Assembly: GCF_000001735.4 (NCBI RefSeq)
Contig: NC_003070.9
Span: 8,680,001-8,744,000 of the forward strand
Length of the DNA: 64,000 nt
Direction of reading: 5' to 3'
Origin: Arabidopsis thaliana
Taxonomy: Eukaryota; Streptophyta; Magnoliopsida; Brassicales; Brassicaceae
The notes under the pieces are model-generated. The model made no database searches. It was not told the origin of the DNA and worked only from the letters and a program-made list of their open reading frames with translations. The position numbers and the translations under genes are program-made. Positions 34,389-46,638 of this stretch are shown one piece after another (position 1 is the stretch's first letter; every line of letters begins with the position of its first letter).

Positions 34389-35309
34389 CTAATAATCATC
34401 ATGAAAGCAATACTGATAAAACATTCCACCATTTCCGTTCTGCTGCATCTTAGCTGAATCAAACCCATTCTCATGATCAGCCCAACCTAACTCTCCATGA
34501 TATTTAACCTGACCGAATCCGTTTCCTTCGACATGGAAGTCAGCTAAACGAACATCTGTCTGAAAACCGCTCTCTGGCATCGTCGGGAAAACACCAACCG
34601 ACTGTTGGTTGCTCTTTGGAGGTATAGAAGCATGTTGAGAGATAGGTTTTGGTAAGAAGCCTTGAACAATTTCTTGAAGAAGACCAGAACTAGCTGGTTC
34701 TGGTTCAAAGATATTTGATATCAGGCTCTCGTTCTCAATGGTACTTGACCTCTTAGCTTTAGGCGAGAGATCTTCACAGACATCGTTGACGTTAGTGAAG
34801 GACTCGTGAACAACGTCGTTTACGTTAGAAAGATTACAAGGCGGGTAAGCGAAAGTGGTTAACGGAGAAAGAGACTGAGAGTTTAACACGTCTCGTAGAA
34901 GGAACATATTCATTGGAGGAGACGAGAAAATACGGTGGTGATAAGAGTCGAGAGAAGGCATTGGGTAGACGAAGTTGGTTCGAGCTTTAAGACCACGCAT
35001 GGCTCGAGCGGCGCAGTCATATGCGCAAGCTGCTTCCTCGGCCGTGTCAAATGTTCCGAGCCATCGTCTCTCCTTGGACAATGGGTCCCGTATTTCAGCT
35101 GCGTAACGACCCCATGGCCTACGCCTCACGCCTCGGTACCTTATCGTAGAGACACCGGAAGCGCCGGCGCCGGAGGCAGCTTTTGCGGTAGTTACTCCTC
35201 CGGGAGAGCCAGGAGCTGTCGAGGAAGTTCTTGATGGCTTTCTTTTCAAAGAATGGATGTTGGTTTCTCTGTGCTCGGCACCTTCGAGTCTCATGATTGC
35301 TTCTTCCAT
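34389..35309 (-). CDS. DRNL: DRNL / ESR2, AP2/ERF transcription factor
   Basis: Single exon, 306 aa. The frame is open upstream, but the first ATG is at 35309, giving the recalled DORNROESCHEN-LIKE/ESR2 length (At1g24590). One AP2/ERF domain at residues ~57-114 ([35 protein letters not shown], then [12 protein letters not shown]). The head is short and Ser/Ala/Gly-rich; the tail is long, polar, Asn/Ser-rich and ends in an aromatic [10 protein letters not shown]. Known role: nuclear ERF factor of group VIIIb marking organ founder cells and promoting cotyledon, floral organ and shoot development. A TATA-like tatttatag near 35408-35416 lies ~100 bp upstream. The 5-kb gene-free upstream region probably carries its control elements. 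Confidence 0.96.
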   Translation of the reverse strand: MEEAIMRLEGAEHRETNIHSLKRKPSRTSSTAPGSPGGVTTAKAASGAGASGVSTIRYRGVRRRPWGRYAAEIRDPLSKERRWLGTFDTAEEAACAYDCAARAMRGLKARTNFVYPMPSLDSYHHRIFSSPPMNMFLLRDVLNSQSLSPLTTFAYPPCNLSNVNDVVHESFTNVNDVCEDLSPKAKRSSTIENESLISNIFEPEPASSGLLQEIVQGFLPKPISQHASIPPKSNQQSVGVFPTMPESGFQTDVRLADFHVEGNGFGQVKYHGELGWADHENGFDSAKMQQNGNGGMFYQYCFHDDY

Positions 35310-36496
35310 GGTTGACCTAAGGGAAATTTTTAAAGCTAAGAATTTTTCTTTTTGTTCTGTGATTGTCTTAGGGTTGTGAGGCACCTGAATGTGATGATAG
35401 CTGATTACGTATTTATAGAAAATAAAATATACATTTTTATTGTTTTTAATTTAAGATGGACCTGACCCAATATATAATTTAAAAAAATGGACTTGCATTG
35501 CATCTTTTATTGACTTGTGAGTTGTGAATCTATGAGAGATGCAGAAAGCAAAAGTACGTTTAACGAAGTTCTTGTTCCACGTTCGAACTTACATGTCTTT
35601 TCTTTTTCCTTTTCTACGGACTTGCATAAAAGCAGTTATAAGTTACATATTTCATGTCTTTTTGACAAGTAACAAATTCATAATTATGATGTACTATTTT
35701 TATCTTAACCCTTGCACCATTCTTTCTTATTGTCAGAGTATAAAGGTCCTTTGATACTGTTGATTAAAGGTCGATTTATTCTTTTGTTTTAAGTGAAAGA
35801 CATGAATATATTTCAGAAAACTTTCTTGAACAATTTACAAATTAAAATTATAAAATCATTGATTTCATTTATTTTTGAACAAATTCAAAGGTCATCGTTT
35901 TCAGCTATTTCCGTTGGTCATATTATTCTTTAATCTTTACGCACTTTTCTTTAATTGTGTTTTGGGAAATAATCAATGGTCATTAATTTATAATAATAAT
36001 GAATTACAGTAATAATAATAAGCAATAGAGTTAAAAGTGATTTATACAGTAGTTTGTGGAAGGGAAAATTATGATGTTGGAGTTGAAGCTTAAAAGGAGA
36101 GGGTTGAAAATCGTGAAATTATGATTCTGAATTAATAACACTGGCGGCGCGCAGAAATTGTTCCTTCTACATGAGGTTGTGTTTTGTCTGTTCTTTTTAC
36201 GAGATTATGGTCGATTTGCTTATTTAGGGTTTTGCTTTTTAATCTGTAAACCAAAGTCACGTGGATTTGTCTCAACTAGGGCTCTTTCTTCATGGTGTAG
36301 CCTCTTTAGGGCTTTCCTACTGTAGCTCGATTGTGACTAATGACCCTTTGCGTTTACGGAAATCAATCTCCACCACTAATTTCGTATATATATGTTTGAT
36401 AATTAATGTAATTTCGCATTTACATAAAAAATAATCTAAATCTCTCTCACATTCTTGATCAATTAATGTCTGTAAAGCTCCATTCATATTCGAGCC

Positions 36497-36664
36497 CTAA
36501 ATATAAGGGTTGAATGCAAAAAAAAAAAATCCGTCAAAAAAAGTTTTATCACGCCTAGGAGAAAAAATTATCAATCGTCTAAATATAAGGGTTGCATGCA
36601 ATTATCACGTATGTTATTATGTTTATCACGTAATTATTGACATATATCGCGTAGGAGAAAAAAA
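36497..36664. repeat. Short direct repeats in the DRNL upstream region
   Basis: ctaaatataagggttgaatg near 36497 recurs as ctaaatataagggttgcatg near 36578, and cgcctaggagaaaaaa near 36552 recurs as cgcgtaggagaaaaaa near 36648. The pattern suggests a duplicated block of about 80-95 bp that has diverged. Confidence 0.65.
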
Positions 36665-37923
36665 ATATATCAACGCAGAAGTCTTTTAGGAGTGTCTAAA
36701 TATTTTGCCGTTGTTATATATATAACGATTTACAATCATATCTAATTGCATGTAATTTTTTTTTCATTTAGGTTGTGCCGCGAAAAAATATGCAGATTGA
36801 AAAGAAAAAAATAACAAACAAAAAAATGGAATAAATATGTGAGGCAAACAAAAACAAAACTATGTTTCCTCAACAAAACGTTGGCAAATCATGTCTACAA
36901 ACAGTAGATGTTGAAGGAAGAGAAGTCGTGAGCTCCTTGTGGAATTAGTGGATTATGAAGCTGAACACCACAGAGCTCAGTTTGTAAGGAATCGAAATCA
37001 CTTTTAAAAAATGTGGAAATTTGTGGAAAACTTGAACCTATATAACGGTGGTATCAACTTGTACGTACACGGTACAACATATCAACAGAAGATTAATTCA
37101 TGAAGTAGTTTGAATAATCGGCTCTAGCTAGATCTTTAATTCATAGAAATCAGACTAATATTCTAAACCTAAACGATATGGACGTCAATTTGTCAGATGG
37201 AGAAAACGGGAAAACTGTTAAGAAAAGAAAATCCTATATTTCTATTTTGATGCATGCTTCCGTCTTTCGAAACTACAAAGAATTAATTTGTAACTTTATG
37301 AGTTATGACAACAAAAAAAAGAAGTATTATCATAGCTTTGAAATATATAGGGTGGAGTAGTGAAAAAAAAAATATAGGGTGGTGAACACTATTGATTACA
37401 TGATATAGATTATTGAGAAATTCCCAATATATCCACATAAAAGAATTAAATGAATGAGAGAATGTGAAAATGTGCTATTTGAACCCAAAATCTTAATTTA
37501 TTTAATTCAAAAAATAAATGTGCTATGTGATAGGGGTTATAATACCTCAAAAATATATTTACTATTATGCTCAAGAGGCATTCTAGTTAAAGATTTTTTT
37601 TTATGTAACTTATTTAAGTACTATATATTTTAATATTTTGGGTTACAAAAAAAATATATCTTACAAAGGAAGTAAATTAAATGTGAGCTTGACCGAAACA
37701 TAACGGTCCATGGCTCCCATAATAGTTTCTTTACATTTAGATGAAATGAAATTATAACTTTGGTCTTGAGTTGAAATGTCTGGTAATAAAAGAAGAAAAT
37801 GGAAGGCAAAAATGAAGGGGCAAAGCTACGAAAGTAGGTTACATGCAATGGTACGACATTAAAGTTGATACCAGAATTGTCGCCTCTCTTCTAAACGCGT
37901 GGGTTTTTTCTCTGCACAATGCG

Positions 37924-37942
37924 TCTCTCTCTCTCTCTCTCT
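37924..37942. repeat. (CT)n microsatellite
   Basis: About nine CT units in a run in the DRNL upstream spacer. Confidence 0.8.
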
Positions 37943-38130
37943 ATCAATGGCAATATAAACAATATATTATGTTTGACTTTTTTCCCACACGAACGGGCCA
38001 TCATGTTATATAATGTGATATCGATCGCTAATAGTTGTGGAATATGTTTGTAGCTACGCAAATTAAGGTCATATATGCTATAGCTTACATCCCAAATAAA
38101 ACACACACGTTACACGTATAAGAAAATCAT

Positions 38131-38202
38131 GCATGGAGCATGGTGATATAAACTAAATTCTTCCATGCATTGTGATATGTAATGCATGGAGCATGGTGTA
38201 AA
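38131..38202. repeat. Direct repeat of a ~17-bp sequence
   Basis: atgcatggagcatggtg occurs twice, near 38131 and 38185, each followed by a taaacta-type sequence; ccatgcattgtgat lies between them. Rich in CATGCA (RY-like) motifs. Confidence 0.65.
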
Positions 38203-40374
38203 CTACATTCGTTTTAATTTCATCAAGATTTGCAATTTTCAATTAATTTTAGACAACAACTTTACATCAATAAAAAATAAAAAAATTTGGTCAGTGTTCG
38301 TTTTATTAAAATAAAATTTCTAACTGTACCACCGTACCTAATCGCATTTTCAATTTTTTTTTGCCATATGTTTTCTTTCAATTTTCATTTACAAAACTTG
38401 GAAACCAATGTCTCGTTATAGATTTTGATTTTGGAATATTTGAGAGGCACAAGATGACTTGAGCAAAGATCCCGGATCGTGTAGGTAGTCATGTGTTAGT
38501 GGATCTTAGTGAACGACCTCGATTCAAAGCTGCTCGAAATAAATTCTTTGTGTTTGTGTCTTGATCAATATTGATTACACTGGATTAGATTTTTGTGTTA
38601 ACGCATTGCAATTATATGAATACCCTAGAAATAGGGGTTGTTTTAGTTTGCTAGAAAGATATATGGATATTAAAAGCACAGATTTTGGTCCCCTCTTAAT
38701 CGTACACCGTATCTAAATTATAACCTAAACCTATACCAATTTTACCAATTCACGCACGTATTATACCATCCATTACTTGCTTTCACGTGATCTTTCAACG
38801 CACGTATGTATTCTTTTGGTGGAGATCAAAACTCATTAAGTTACTAATTCATTGGCCAAAAAGGTTTCAAAAGGGCTCCATATATAGTTTCCTATTCTCC
38901 ACCATTGGTTAATTACCATTATTTGATTTATTTTGGAGATAACCGTTGCCGGTTGTACTACAAATAACTATGCAAGCCATTTAAAAAATAACTGTTGAAC
39001 TGAGAGTTACCTCACACCTCTTCTGAACAACTTGTCCCCTATGTTTATAAAGCTACCTTATTAATAGCTTTATATCTAGATGATATACACACATTTGGAA
39101 TTTCTTTTTTGTCGTCATTCGAAAATCTCCTGTAGTAAGGGCAAATAAATTTGTAAGAATTCTAGAGCAAGACAAGTGAAAACGTTGCTTTTTAGTTTTT
39201 TTAATAATTCAATGAATTATAATGTAATGCATTCAATTTTGTATCATATACGATACATAAAGATATTGAAAACCTTTCTATGATCTTTTTAGTAATAACG
39301 GAAACACAAATATCGAATGTTTAATTTTCCGGTCTAAAGCAAATCCTCTCGAGCAAAGATGGAAATTGATAAGACCCGCCGTCGAATCTAAAATCGTATG
39401 TTTGACCGTAAATCGAACGGCTACGATTTTCTACATGGGAAAGAACGAAACAAAAGATCCACGTGACGTGGTTGTCTATCACATCTGAGTTTGATGGACT
39501 TTATGGGCTCCACTCATGAGCGTGGGATTGATCTGAAATTCTGAAGTCATCAGACATTTTTCTTACTTTGATTTGATGCTCTGTACAAATTTGACACTCC
39601 CAACATTCAACCTTGGATACGATTTTAATCTCCTACGGACATTGTTTTTATTTTTCTGGTGATCCTTTTGAAAAAATGATTTCGATTGTATATGTATTTG
39701 TCAAGCTCCGGTTTTGGTTTAATTTGATATCCAATAATAATCCCAATTAGAATCCTCTAAGCTTACCACCCGGTTAATCTATATGTCCCCACACACTTAT
39801 CTTCTTTCGTCAAACAAAAGCAATTCTTACGGAGAAAAGTAGTTTCTAGTCTCTATCAACTTTTCAAACAACTCTTTCTCAATTTAATTTGTTTTAGCTT
39901 CTAAACTTTGAAACCTCATAAAAAAGAAGGTCAATAATCTTTGAAGAATCTTAGTCTTCGGTTGAAGAAAGAATTGGCGTACCAGTAATGATCACAAATC
40001 ACAAGTGTCTTAGCTTTGTTGCCGACACGTAACCCAAAACTCTCACCCAACACCGACCCTCTTTTTCATGATGTTTACAAGGAGAATGATACGACTCTTC
40101 TTTGCTTTTAGATAACATCACCATTACAAATTCGTCTTAATTATCGTATATATATTATTGACACACAAAGAGAGAGATATGTGTAAGAGACTAATTTGGC
40201 GTTGCCCACCAACCTAACTTCCCTTCTACTTCATCAACAACTCGTGTCCACTTTCTCATACTAACCTTGGTTCAAGATTATAATTATAAACACGCCTCCC
40301 GCGTGAATAGACAACGCAAACATCATAAAAACATCATAAGAAGAAGAACTCTTTGGCTTCACTCCCGATTTGTA

Positions 40375-40593
40375 ATGGAGAAGAAGGCCAATCATGGAGA
40401 TGATGTGCAAGAGAGTGTTCCTATTATCCATAGCCAAGTCGTGAAGATCAAAAGGGAGTTTGAGAAGATACAACACCCGTCACTAAAGCAGCCTGAGATG
40501 CCGTTAGTGTTCCGCGAGATCATGGGTCCACGTCGTTCCCGTTCTCCCCTCGGTTTAGGAGAGCGAGAGAGATCAATCCCGGTTGGGAATTGA
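40375..40593 (+). CDS. Small basic protein of unknown function
   Basis: Single exon, 72 aa, recalled as At1g24600. The open frame extends upstream, but the first ATG is at 40375. The sequence is rich in Lys, Glu and Arg; the C-terminal part (MPLVFREIMGPRRSRSPLGL followed by ERERSIPVGN) looks conserved and holds RS-type serine/arginine dipeptides that could be phosphorylated. No signal peptide, membrane segment or known domain is visible. The N-terminal half (residues 1-40) may form a helix. I cannot assign a function. Confidence 0.7.
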   Translation: MEKKANHGDDVQESVPIIHSQVVKIKREFEKIQHPSLKQPEMPLVFREIMGPRRSRSPLGLGERERSIPVGN

Positions 40594-40905
40594 TACAAAA
40601 GGAGAGAGAGCTAGATATAGATGATCCTCTGTGTGTTGGGGTTTATCTTTCAATGTAAATATCTTTGGTTAATATGATGAGTCTCCTGTTTAATATCCTG
40701 AAACAACATCTCTTTTACCTCTCATTTTAATCTCCCTTCTCTAGTTCATAGATTCATGTAATCTAATCCTTGAGGATGAAAATGCTAGTTAATAGAGAAA
40801 TAGTGGTCGGTATATGTTTTTCAAAATGAATAACCTTAAACATACTCATCTTGGAAATTGACGTTTGAAACAAGCCAAGCTTAGAGAACTTACAGGAGGT
40901 GGTTC
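40594..40905. other. Convergent 3' region
   Basis: 3' UTRs of the 72-aa gene and of the SET-domain gene; nothing else seen. Confidence 0.65.
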
Positions 40906-42711
40906 TTATGCAGCAGTTGGTGTCTCCTTAGAAGATAGCAACTTAACCCTTCTGGTGAGGTCTTTCATGACATCTATGATCACTGATTTCTTCTGGATTC
41001 GGTACTTGATACTCAATTCTGCTGTGGCTGAAACACCTTGTTTGATTATAGCCTCATCTTCCATTATTTTTGTCGGAAAATGGCTCAATGCAATCACACA
41101 CAGAGCGATTACAGTACGGAAAACGGCAATCTCGTTTGCAATTCCAAAAGGGGCTACGGCGGATAAAGATTTCAGCGTGTCTGAGTCATGCTTCTCTACT
41201 TCCACCAGTTCACCACAAAGCAGTATCCTTAACGCCGCCAATAGTCGTCCCTCTACTGGCTCTGGGCCTCCAATGGTTACCTATTAGTATAAGAAGAAAA
41301 TAGTTAGAGATTCTTCTTCTCGGAAATAAATAGTACTTAAAATATCGTGATATAGAAATGGCGGTTTAAAACCTTCAGATTTGGCATTTCCCCGGCTAAA
41401 TTTAACTGGGAAAGCAGCTGATGTTGCCATGGAGCTGGTGAAGAGAATTTTGGGGAAGAAACACCAGCCGCCATGCTAGCCGCATCCATAAGCTGTTCAT
41501 CGTATTTAAGCTCAATTGTATCGTATGGATTTGATTCGATCACAAATCCGTAGTCCAAAAGGAAAAAATCATTACTAAGGCAACCATAGTTAAGTAGCAA
41601 AGGATCGTTTTCTTTGACTTCAGTCTCTGCAACAACCTAATGCACAACAAAAGAGAAACATCATTTACATTCAGTTAAACAAAAAGCCAGTTTAAAACCA
41701 GAGATCTAAAACGCAAACCTTAACAAGAGTATTAGAGTCAGCTCCGTTCTGTTCTTGAATGATCCGAGCATTAGGTTTGAAGCTGTGGTTGCACATATCT
41801 ATCAAAGGAAGCATCATGGGAACATCATCAGAAGATCCACCTTGAAGCTTTTTATTACCATGTAAACGAAACGCTCTAGTTGAAACAGCTGACATAGTCC
41901 ACCCTAGGGCAGATGCATTTACATCTTGGCCACTGAAAGGATGATCACTAGCCTTAACATCTTCAAGAGTACGTCTAATCTCTTGCTCAAACTCAAGAAG
42001 AAAACGGCATCTTTTGTTGACCTGGTGGAGAAGAGGAGCATATTGCAAGTTTTTGATATCTTCTCCGGGAAAGAATATGGGAACAGTATAAGTTTCCGGG
42101 AGATTGCTAATGTATGGCCACCAGAAAGAATCTGCATTGGCTCTTTCTTGTAACAACCTCAATCCCAATTTCATTGCCCACAGTTCTTCTGCCAAATTTT
42201 GTCGAAATCAGTAACTCTTACAAAATCAACCAAATTTTGAAAACTTGATTCTACAGAATCCTATAAGCTAAGATTTAGATTTAAGACCAAGTAGCACCAC
42301 TATGTAAGCTTTAGGATCCTCTAGATGCAAATTTCCAGTAATCGCATTGAACAACAGCGAGATTCATTGAGGAACGGATAAGTACTTACCAGGAACACGA
42401 CGGGCCAATGCGGAGAGGAGAGAGGACGATGAAGATGACGAATCATCTGATTCGAAGCGTAAGGGAACGTGAGGAGGGAGAGAGATTAGGTCGGTGCCTG
42501 GAGAGATTTGCTCGGTGGAAATGAGTCCGATACCAAATTGAGTCTCCTGAGAGAGCTTAACCGCGTGGTGAACGAAGCCGCCTTCTCGCTTGATCCACCG
42601 GATGAGGTCTGGTGGATGAGGCGCCAACCGTGACGGCAGAGACGCGGCCAAACATGTGAAGGGACGGATTTGAGCTGCTAGAGAAGCTATCGCCATTTTC
42701 GAATTGGCCAT
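40906..42711 (-). CDS. SET-domain protein, Rubisco LSMT-like lysine methyltransferase family
   Basis: Four exons in gene order: 42711-42390, 42188-41719, 41636-41373, 41280-40906; 1431 nt, 476 aa, recalled as At1g24610. Layout follows the LSMT/SETD3-like family: N-terminal SET segment (IGLISTEQISPGTDLISLP), an iSET insert, then the core motif MCNHSFKPNAR and the end of the SET fold (LNYGCLSNDFFLLDYGF) with the expected catalytic tyrosine. A helical substrate-binding C-terminal domain follows. The first ~30 residues are rich in Ala/Ser with Arg and lack acids, so plastid import is possible. Substrate unknown; the family methylates Lys on Rubisco large subunit, aldolase and others. Confidence 0.92.
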
Positions 42712-43892
42712 GAGTTCCGACGAAGCGGACCCGGTTCACTGTTGCTAGAGGATTAAGATCCGGACCGGGTTTAGTTTTTATTCGGCGCCTGGGTCCATTG
42801 TTAAAAGGAATACTAAAACTAATGGGCTTGTTAGTTAGTTTTTCGTCGTAAATGGGCTTTTGAAAAAAATAACGTTTGCGTTTGTATTAAAAATTTACAA
42901 AATTTAGTTATGTTAAATCATTTTTTTTTAATATGCATACACCAAAAATTTTACAAATGAGTTCATCTTTTTATGTTAGTTTGTTGCGAACCAAAATTCA
43001 TAAACGGTAAATAAAAATCGTTTTGTTCATTGCAAATTTGGAACCATTCAAAGCATTTGTAAAAACTTAAAGACAAAGATGAACAGATGTTACATTTTGA
43101 TGTTCGATTATCAACATATTTGGTTCTTATACTAAATATTTGAATAAATTTGGTACCCTAAACTTATAAATATAAATTTCTAATGATTAGTGAAGAATCG
43201 TAATATATGATTTGAATATTATTGATTATTGATTTTGAGATTGAATAGTGTTTTTAGGGATGAAATGTGATCATATTTTGATTTCAAAAACGACATAAAT
43301 TCCTTATTTTTGTTGAGCGGTTTAGATTGAAGGAAATTAATTTTATTGAACGGTTTAAATTGAATCGAATCATATAAAATTTAGAAGATTGTTAAGACCA
43401 AATTACCCTTAATGATTTGGAATAGCAAAGAACAAAATCCAAAATTAAAATCAAAATTGAGGCCAAATTAGACAAAATTTCAATTTGTACTTCCCTTTTA
43501 ATAATAAAGGGATAATTTTTAGGTGTAAAAACAAACCCAAAAACTAGCATTCGAAACAAATGCAATAGACATATGTCAAAGAAATTAGCTTATAATGTAG
43601 AGTAAGAAATGAGATTTGTGGTTATTATTTATTCACATAATTTTCACTGTATATGCATTCAAATTAATCAAGTCCCAAAGCAGAACTGAATACAAAAAAA
43701 AGAGAGATAAATTAAAATTTTAAAATCACGTTATCTTGAAGGGAATTACAAATCCCAAAGAACAAAGACAACAACAAAAAAAAAAAAGATTGAAACAATG
43801 GTGGAATAATAAACAATGACGACGAAAAGGAAGAACACGAAAAAGAAGAAGAAACGGAGAATTCAGTTTCAGCAGTGTCCACGAAAGAAACT
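42712..43892. other. Intergenic region upstream of the SET gene
   Basis: Promoter of the SET gene with two site II elements, then AT-rich spacer and the 3' flank of CML25. No gene or clear repeat. Confidence 0.65.
42823..42858. promoter_or_regulatory. Two site II elements upstream of the SET gene
   Basis: TGGGCT at 42823-42828 and 42853-42858, 110-150 bp upstream of the start codon. Typical of constitutive or growth-linked plant promoters. Confidence 0.5.
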
Positions 43893-44453
43893 CTACCTCG
43901 GACCACCTCCCATGACATTATCACGTCTAGATCCCATAGTCATCATAATCTTAAACTCTTCAAAATCAATCGTACCATCACCATCTTTATCAACACCACC
44001 AATCATCTTCCTACACTCCGCGATCGAACATTCATCACCAAGACTCCTCAAAACCTCATGCAACTCCTCAGCCGATATCGAACCATTCCCATCGATATCG
44101 TAAACCGAAAACGCATCTTTCAGATTCTCCAAAACATCATTTTGATCCATACCTTTCGTGTTCAGCTCCACAAACTCTTCAAAGTTTATGTAACCATCTC
44201 CTTTACGATCTATCTCAGTGATCGCTTTCTCTAGTTCTTCTTCTGGTACCTCATGACCTAGACTCGTCATTATTGCACCAAGTTCCTTTGACGAGATCTT
44301 ACCATCTCCGTTCACGTCGAATTTCTTGAAAACTGCTTCGAGTTCTCTGATCTCTGTTTTGCCTGAACGTGCCTTTTGAAGGTAAGGTGAATCAGCTCCG
44401 ATGCCGACATTGGAAGATGAACCACCGTTGGATCCTTGGTTTTTGTTGAACAT
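43893..44453 (-). CDS. CML25: CML25, calmodulin-like protein
   Basis: Intronless, 186 aa, recalled as At1g24620. A Gly/Ser/Asn-rich N-terminus (residues 1-33) precedes four EF-hands in two pairs. Loops: DVNGDGKISSKE (46-57), DRKGDGYINFEE (82-93), DIDGNGSISAEE (119-130), DKDGDGTIDFEE (155-166). Loops 1, 3 and 4 have all consensus Ca2+ ligands; loop 2 has Lys84 at position 3, where an acidic or amide residue is normal, so its affinity may be reduced. It should act as a cytosolic Ca2+ sensor; CML25 is reported in pollen and root-hair Ca2+ responses. No enzymatic domain. Confidence 0.95.
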   Translation of the reverse strand: MFNKNQGSNGGSSSNVGIGADSPYLQKARSGKTEIRELEAVFKKFDVNGDGKISSKELGAIMTSLGHEVPEEELEKAITEIDRKGDGYINFEEFVELNTKGMDQNDVLENLKDAFSVYDIDGNGSISAEELHEVLRSLGDECSIAECRKMIGGVDKDGDGTIDFEEFKIMMTMGSRRDNVMGGGPR

Positions 44454-46008
44454 ATTGTTATTGTTCCAAAATCACACAAATGAGAAGAGAAAATCGGATT
44501 AAGAGAGATATTCGTATTTGTGTGTTTCCCAAAGGAAGCGGATGATTCTCTTGATCGCTAGCTAATTTTGGAAATTTTGTCAACTAAATCTGGAAGATTT
44601 CCTAAAAACTCTCTCAGTTTTATGTAAATCCGTAATTAAAATATGGATATGAATTAAATAAATATTTGACATTTTTGTGTCATGCGTAAGTACTGCTCTT
44701 CCAATATCGAGTAGCGACCGCTTCTCTCTAATAACCTTTACATGATAACAGATTTTGTATGATTATTTAGTTTCTGAATTGTTAAAACATCATAATCAGA
44801 ACTTTATAATTATCATTCCAAAGTCAAAATGATTATTAATATTTAAACAAGCAATTGGGTGTATAAGGACGAAATAAATATACACTTGATGTTGATTACT
44901 TGCATTTAGTAGCGTAAATAATGATTTTGTAATAGTATAAAGCCAACTTCGTCCGAATGTCTCCCACTAATCTCGGCACAATCACGGTCTACGGATTATT
45001 TCGTTCTTTTGAACATAGCTATATATTACTTTAAAAATGTTTGGTTAATAGATTATACTCTGTACTTCAAAAAAGAAACTAGATACGCTATATGTACTTT
45101 ATCACACATCCTACAATTATTTGAGTTGGTCGTACTTTTACTATATGTAGTTTTCTTTGATTTATTCGTATAAAGAACTTATAAAAATTTTGCACAAAAA
45201 AAAAAAGAACTTATAAAATAAAAGATGCTCAATTTTAATATTGGTTGTCTAGTCAAAGTTTTAAAATTTATTCATATTTTGACCATGTAAACAAATAAGC
45301 TTTGATTAGTGAGGTTATGTAAACAATATATACAGATTAATTTTGCCCCCAAAAAAAAAATATAGATCATATGAGAAAAAATGAATCACAAGAATTTACC
45401 GCATATATGGCAACAAAATTCATTAGAACTTCAGAGTTTTATTTATTTATTTGGAACTTCAGAGTAAGCAACTTTAGTTTAGGAATTCTTAGCAAAAAAA
45501 CTTTAGTTTTTAGGAATAAATATATGGAAGTGAAGACACAAACATGCAAGAAAAGAAAACAACTTGTAATGAATTTGCAAATAATGGAGACATCAATGTC
45601 TTAAAGTTGATTCTGGTTAAGACATAATTTGATATGCATGATAAATAAGATGGCTTAAATCGGTTAGTATGTTCAGGTGTCCAAATATTAAATCTACTTT
45701 GGTCGACGTTTTGGCATGTCTGGCTCAGTTTCCGCGAGAAGACATACAAATGATTCAATCTTTCATGAACGAAACAAAATTTTTCCACCGAACATACTAA
45801 TGTTTTTCACTTCCTAGATGAAAATAGTTAATGATTTAACTGGTGTGGGAGCTCGTATAATGGTATGAATGAAACCGTAATGTAATGAACAACCTCATTT
45901 AATATAACAACAAAGTTTTTCATCAATTTCTATCAACTGTCTCCAACTTATCTTCTGTATGTCTAACAATAGAAAAATAACAATAAAGATATAATCTCCT
46001 TAATCCTT
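44454..46008. other. Intergenic region upstream of CML25
   Basis: CML25 promoter and leader, AT-rich spacer, ZFP7 3' flank. ORFs here look like noise. Confidence 0.6.
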
Positions 46009-46638
46009 TTAGAGTCTTAAGGTAAGATCAGGCTTTGAGCTATTATTATCTACACCTCCATTTGCCGCAACCGAGTTCAAATCAAGGCCTGACTCAGTAC
46101 TAGCCACCACAACCACCGGAGCCTCAGCTTCCTCAACCACCTGACGGAAGCTGCCGGGCCAGAAGAAGTCGCTACCACCATCGTCATAGTCAAAGAACAA
46201 CGGCACGGTGTTACCAAAATACCCTTGATGATGAAACCTAGAAACAAGAGGCTGAGGCTGAGATAAGGTGTGATGAAGTAAACCGGAGTGAGCTTGCATC
46301 CCAAGGGAAGAAGAAGTGTATGTGTAAGGCCTGTGATGGTGACCAAACATTCTTCCCATGTGCATTGCTCGTTTGGCCATTGTTCTTTCTCGCTTGTGTG
46401 CGTTCTGGTGACCTCCAAGAGCTTGAGAGCTATAGAACTTGCGTCTGCAGTAGTTGCAAGAGAAGACTCTTGGGTTTGCTTCACACTTTGTGCTCTTTGT
46501 GTCATCGTTGAAAGTATCGTTGAGCTTGAGATCGAGTGAAACATGGTTTGATTCTGGTTTGGACAGATCTTGATTTGACGAGGCTTCTCCTCCTCTGCTG
46601 GCTGGTGTTTCTCGTGAGGCATCATCAGATTCCGTCAT
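46009..46638 (-). CDS. ZFP7: ZFP7, single C2H2 zinc-finger transcription regulator
   Basis: Single coding exon, 209 aa, recalled as At1g24625. One plant-type C2H2 finger with Cys61, Cys64, His77 and His81 and the invariant QALGGH (72-77). A basic stretch follows (KRERTMAKR). LDLKL (35-39) and the C-terminal DLTLRL (204-209) are EAR-type repression motifs, so the protein probably recruits TOPLESS-type co-repressors in the nucleus. Just upstream of the ATG, gatttcag (minus strand) looks like an intron acceptor, and a gtaagcac donor sits near 46957, suggesting a ~300-bp intron in the 5' UTR. A large ORF in another frame of this exon is a shadow. Confidence 0.93.
   Translation of the reverse strand: MTESDDASRETPASRGGEASSNQDLSKPESNHVSLDLKLNDTFNDDTKSTKCEANPRVFSCNYCRRKFYSSQALGGHQNAHKRERTMAKRAMHMGRMFGHHHRPYTYTSSSLGMQAHSGLLHHTLSQPQPLVSRFHHQGYFGNTVPLFFDYDDGGSDFFWPGSFRQVVEEAEAPVVVVASTESGLDLNSVAANGGVDNNSSKPDLTLRL

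Larger units (their letters stand above)
35310..40374. other. 5-kb gene-free region upstream of DRNL
   Basis: No credible coding region. Contains short direct repeats (36497-36664 and 38131-38202) and a (CT)n run (37924-37942). Likely holds the DRNL promoter/enhancers on one side and the promoter of the small gene at 40375 on the other. Confidence 0.65.

Noticed and set aside
35310-35384. 25-residue N-terminal extension of DRNL
   Set aside because: Starts at GTG; the ATG at 35309 gives the known 306-aa protein.
46077-46625. 182-aa open frame on the minus strand overlapping ZFP7
   Set aside because: Same strand, different frame of the ZFP7 exon; lacks zinc-finger residues or any family motif, while the ZFP7 frame is clearly real.
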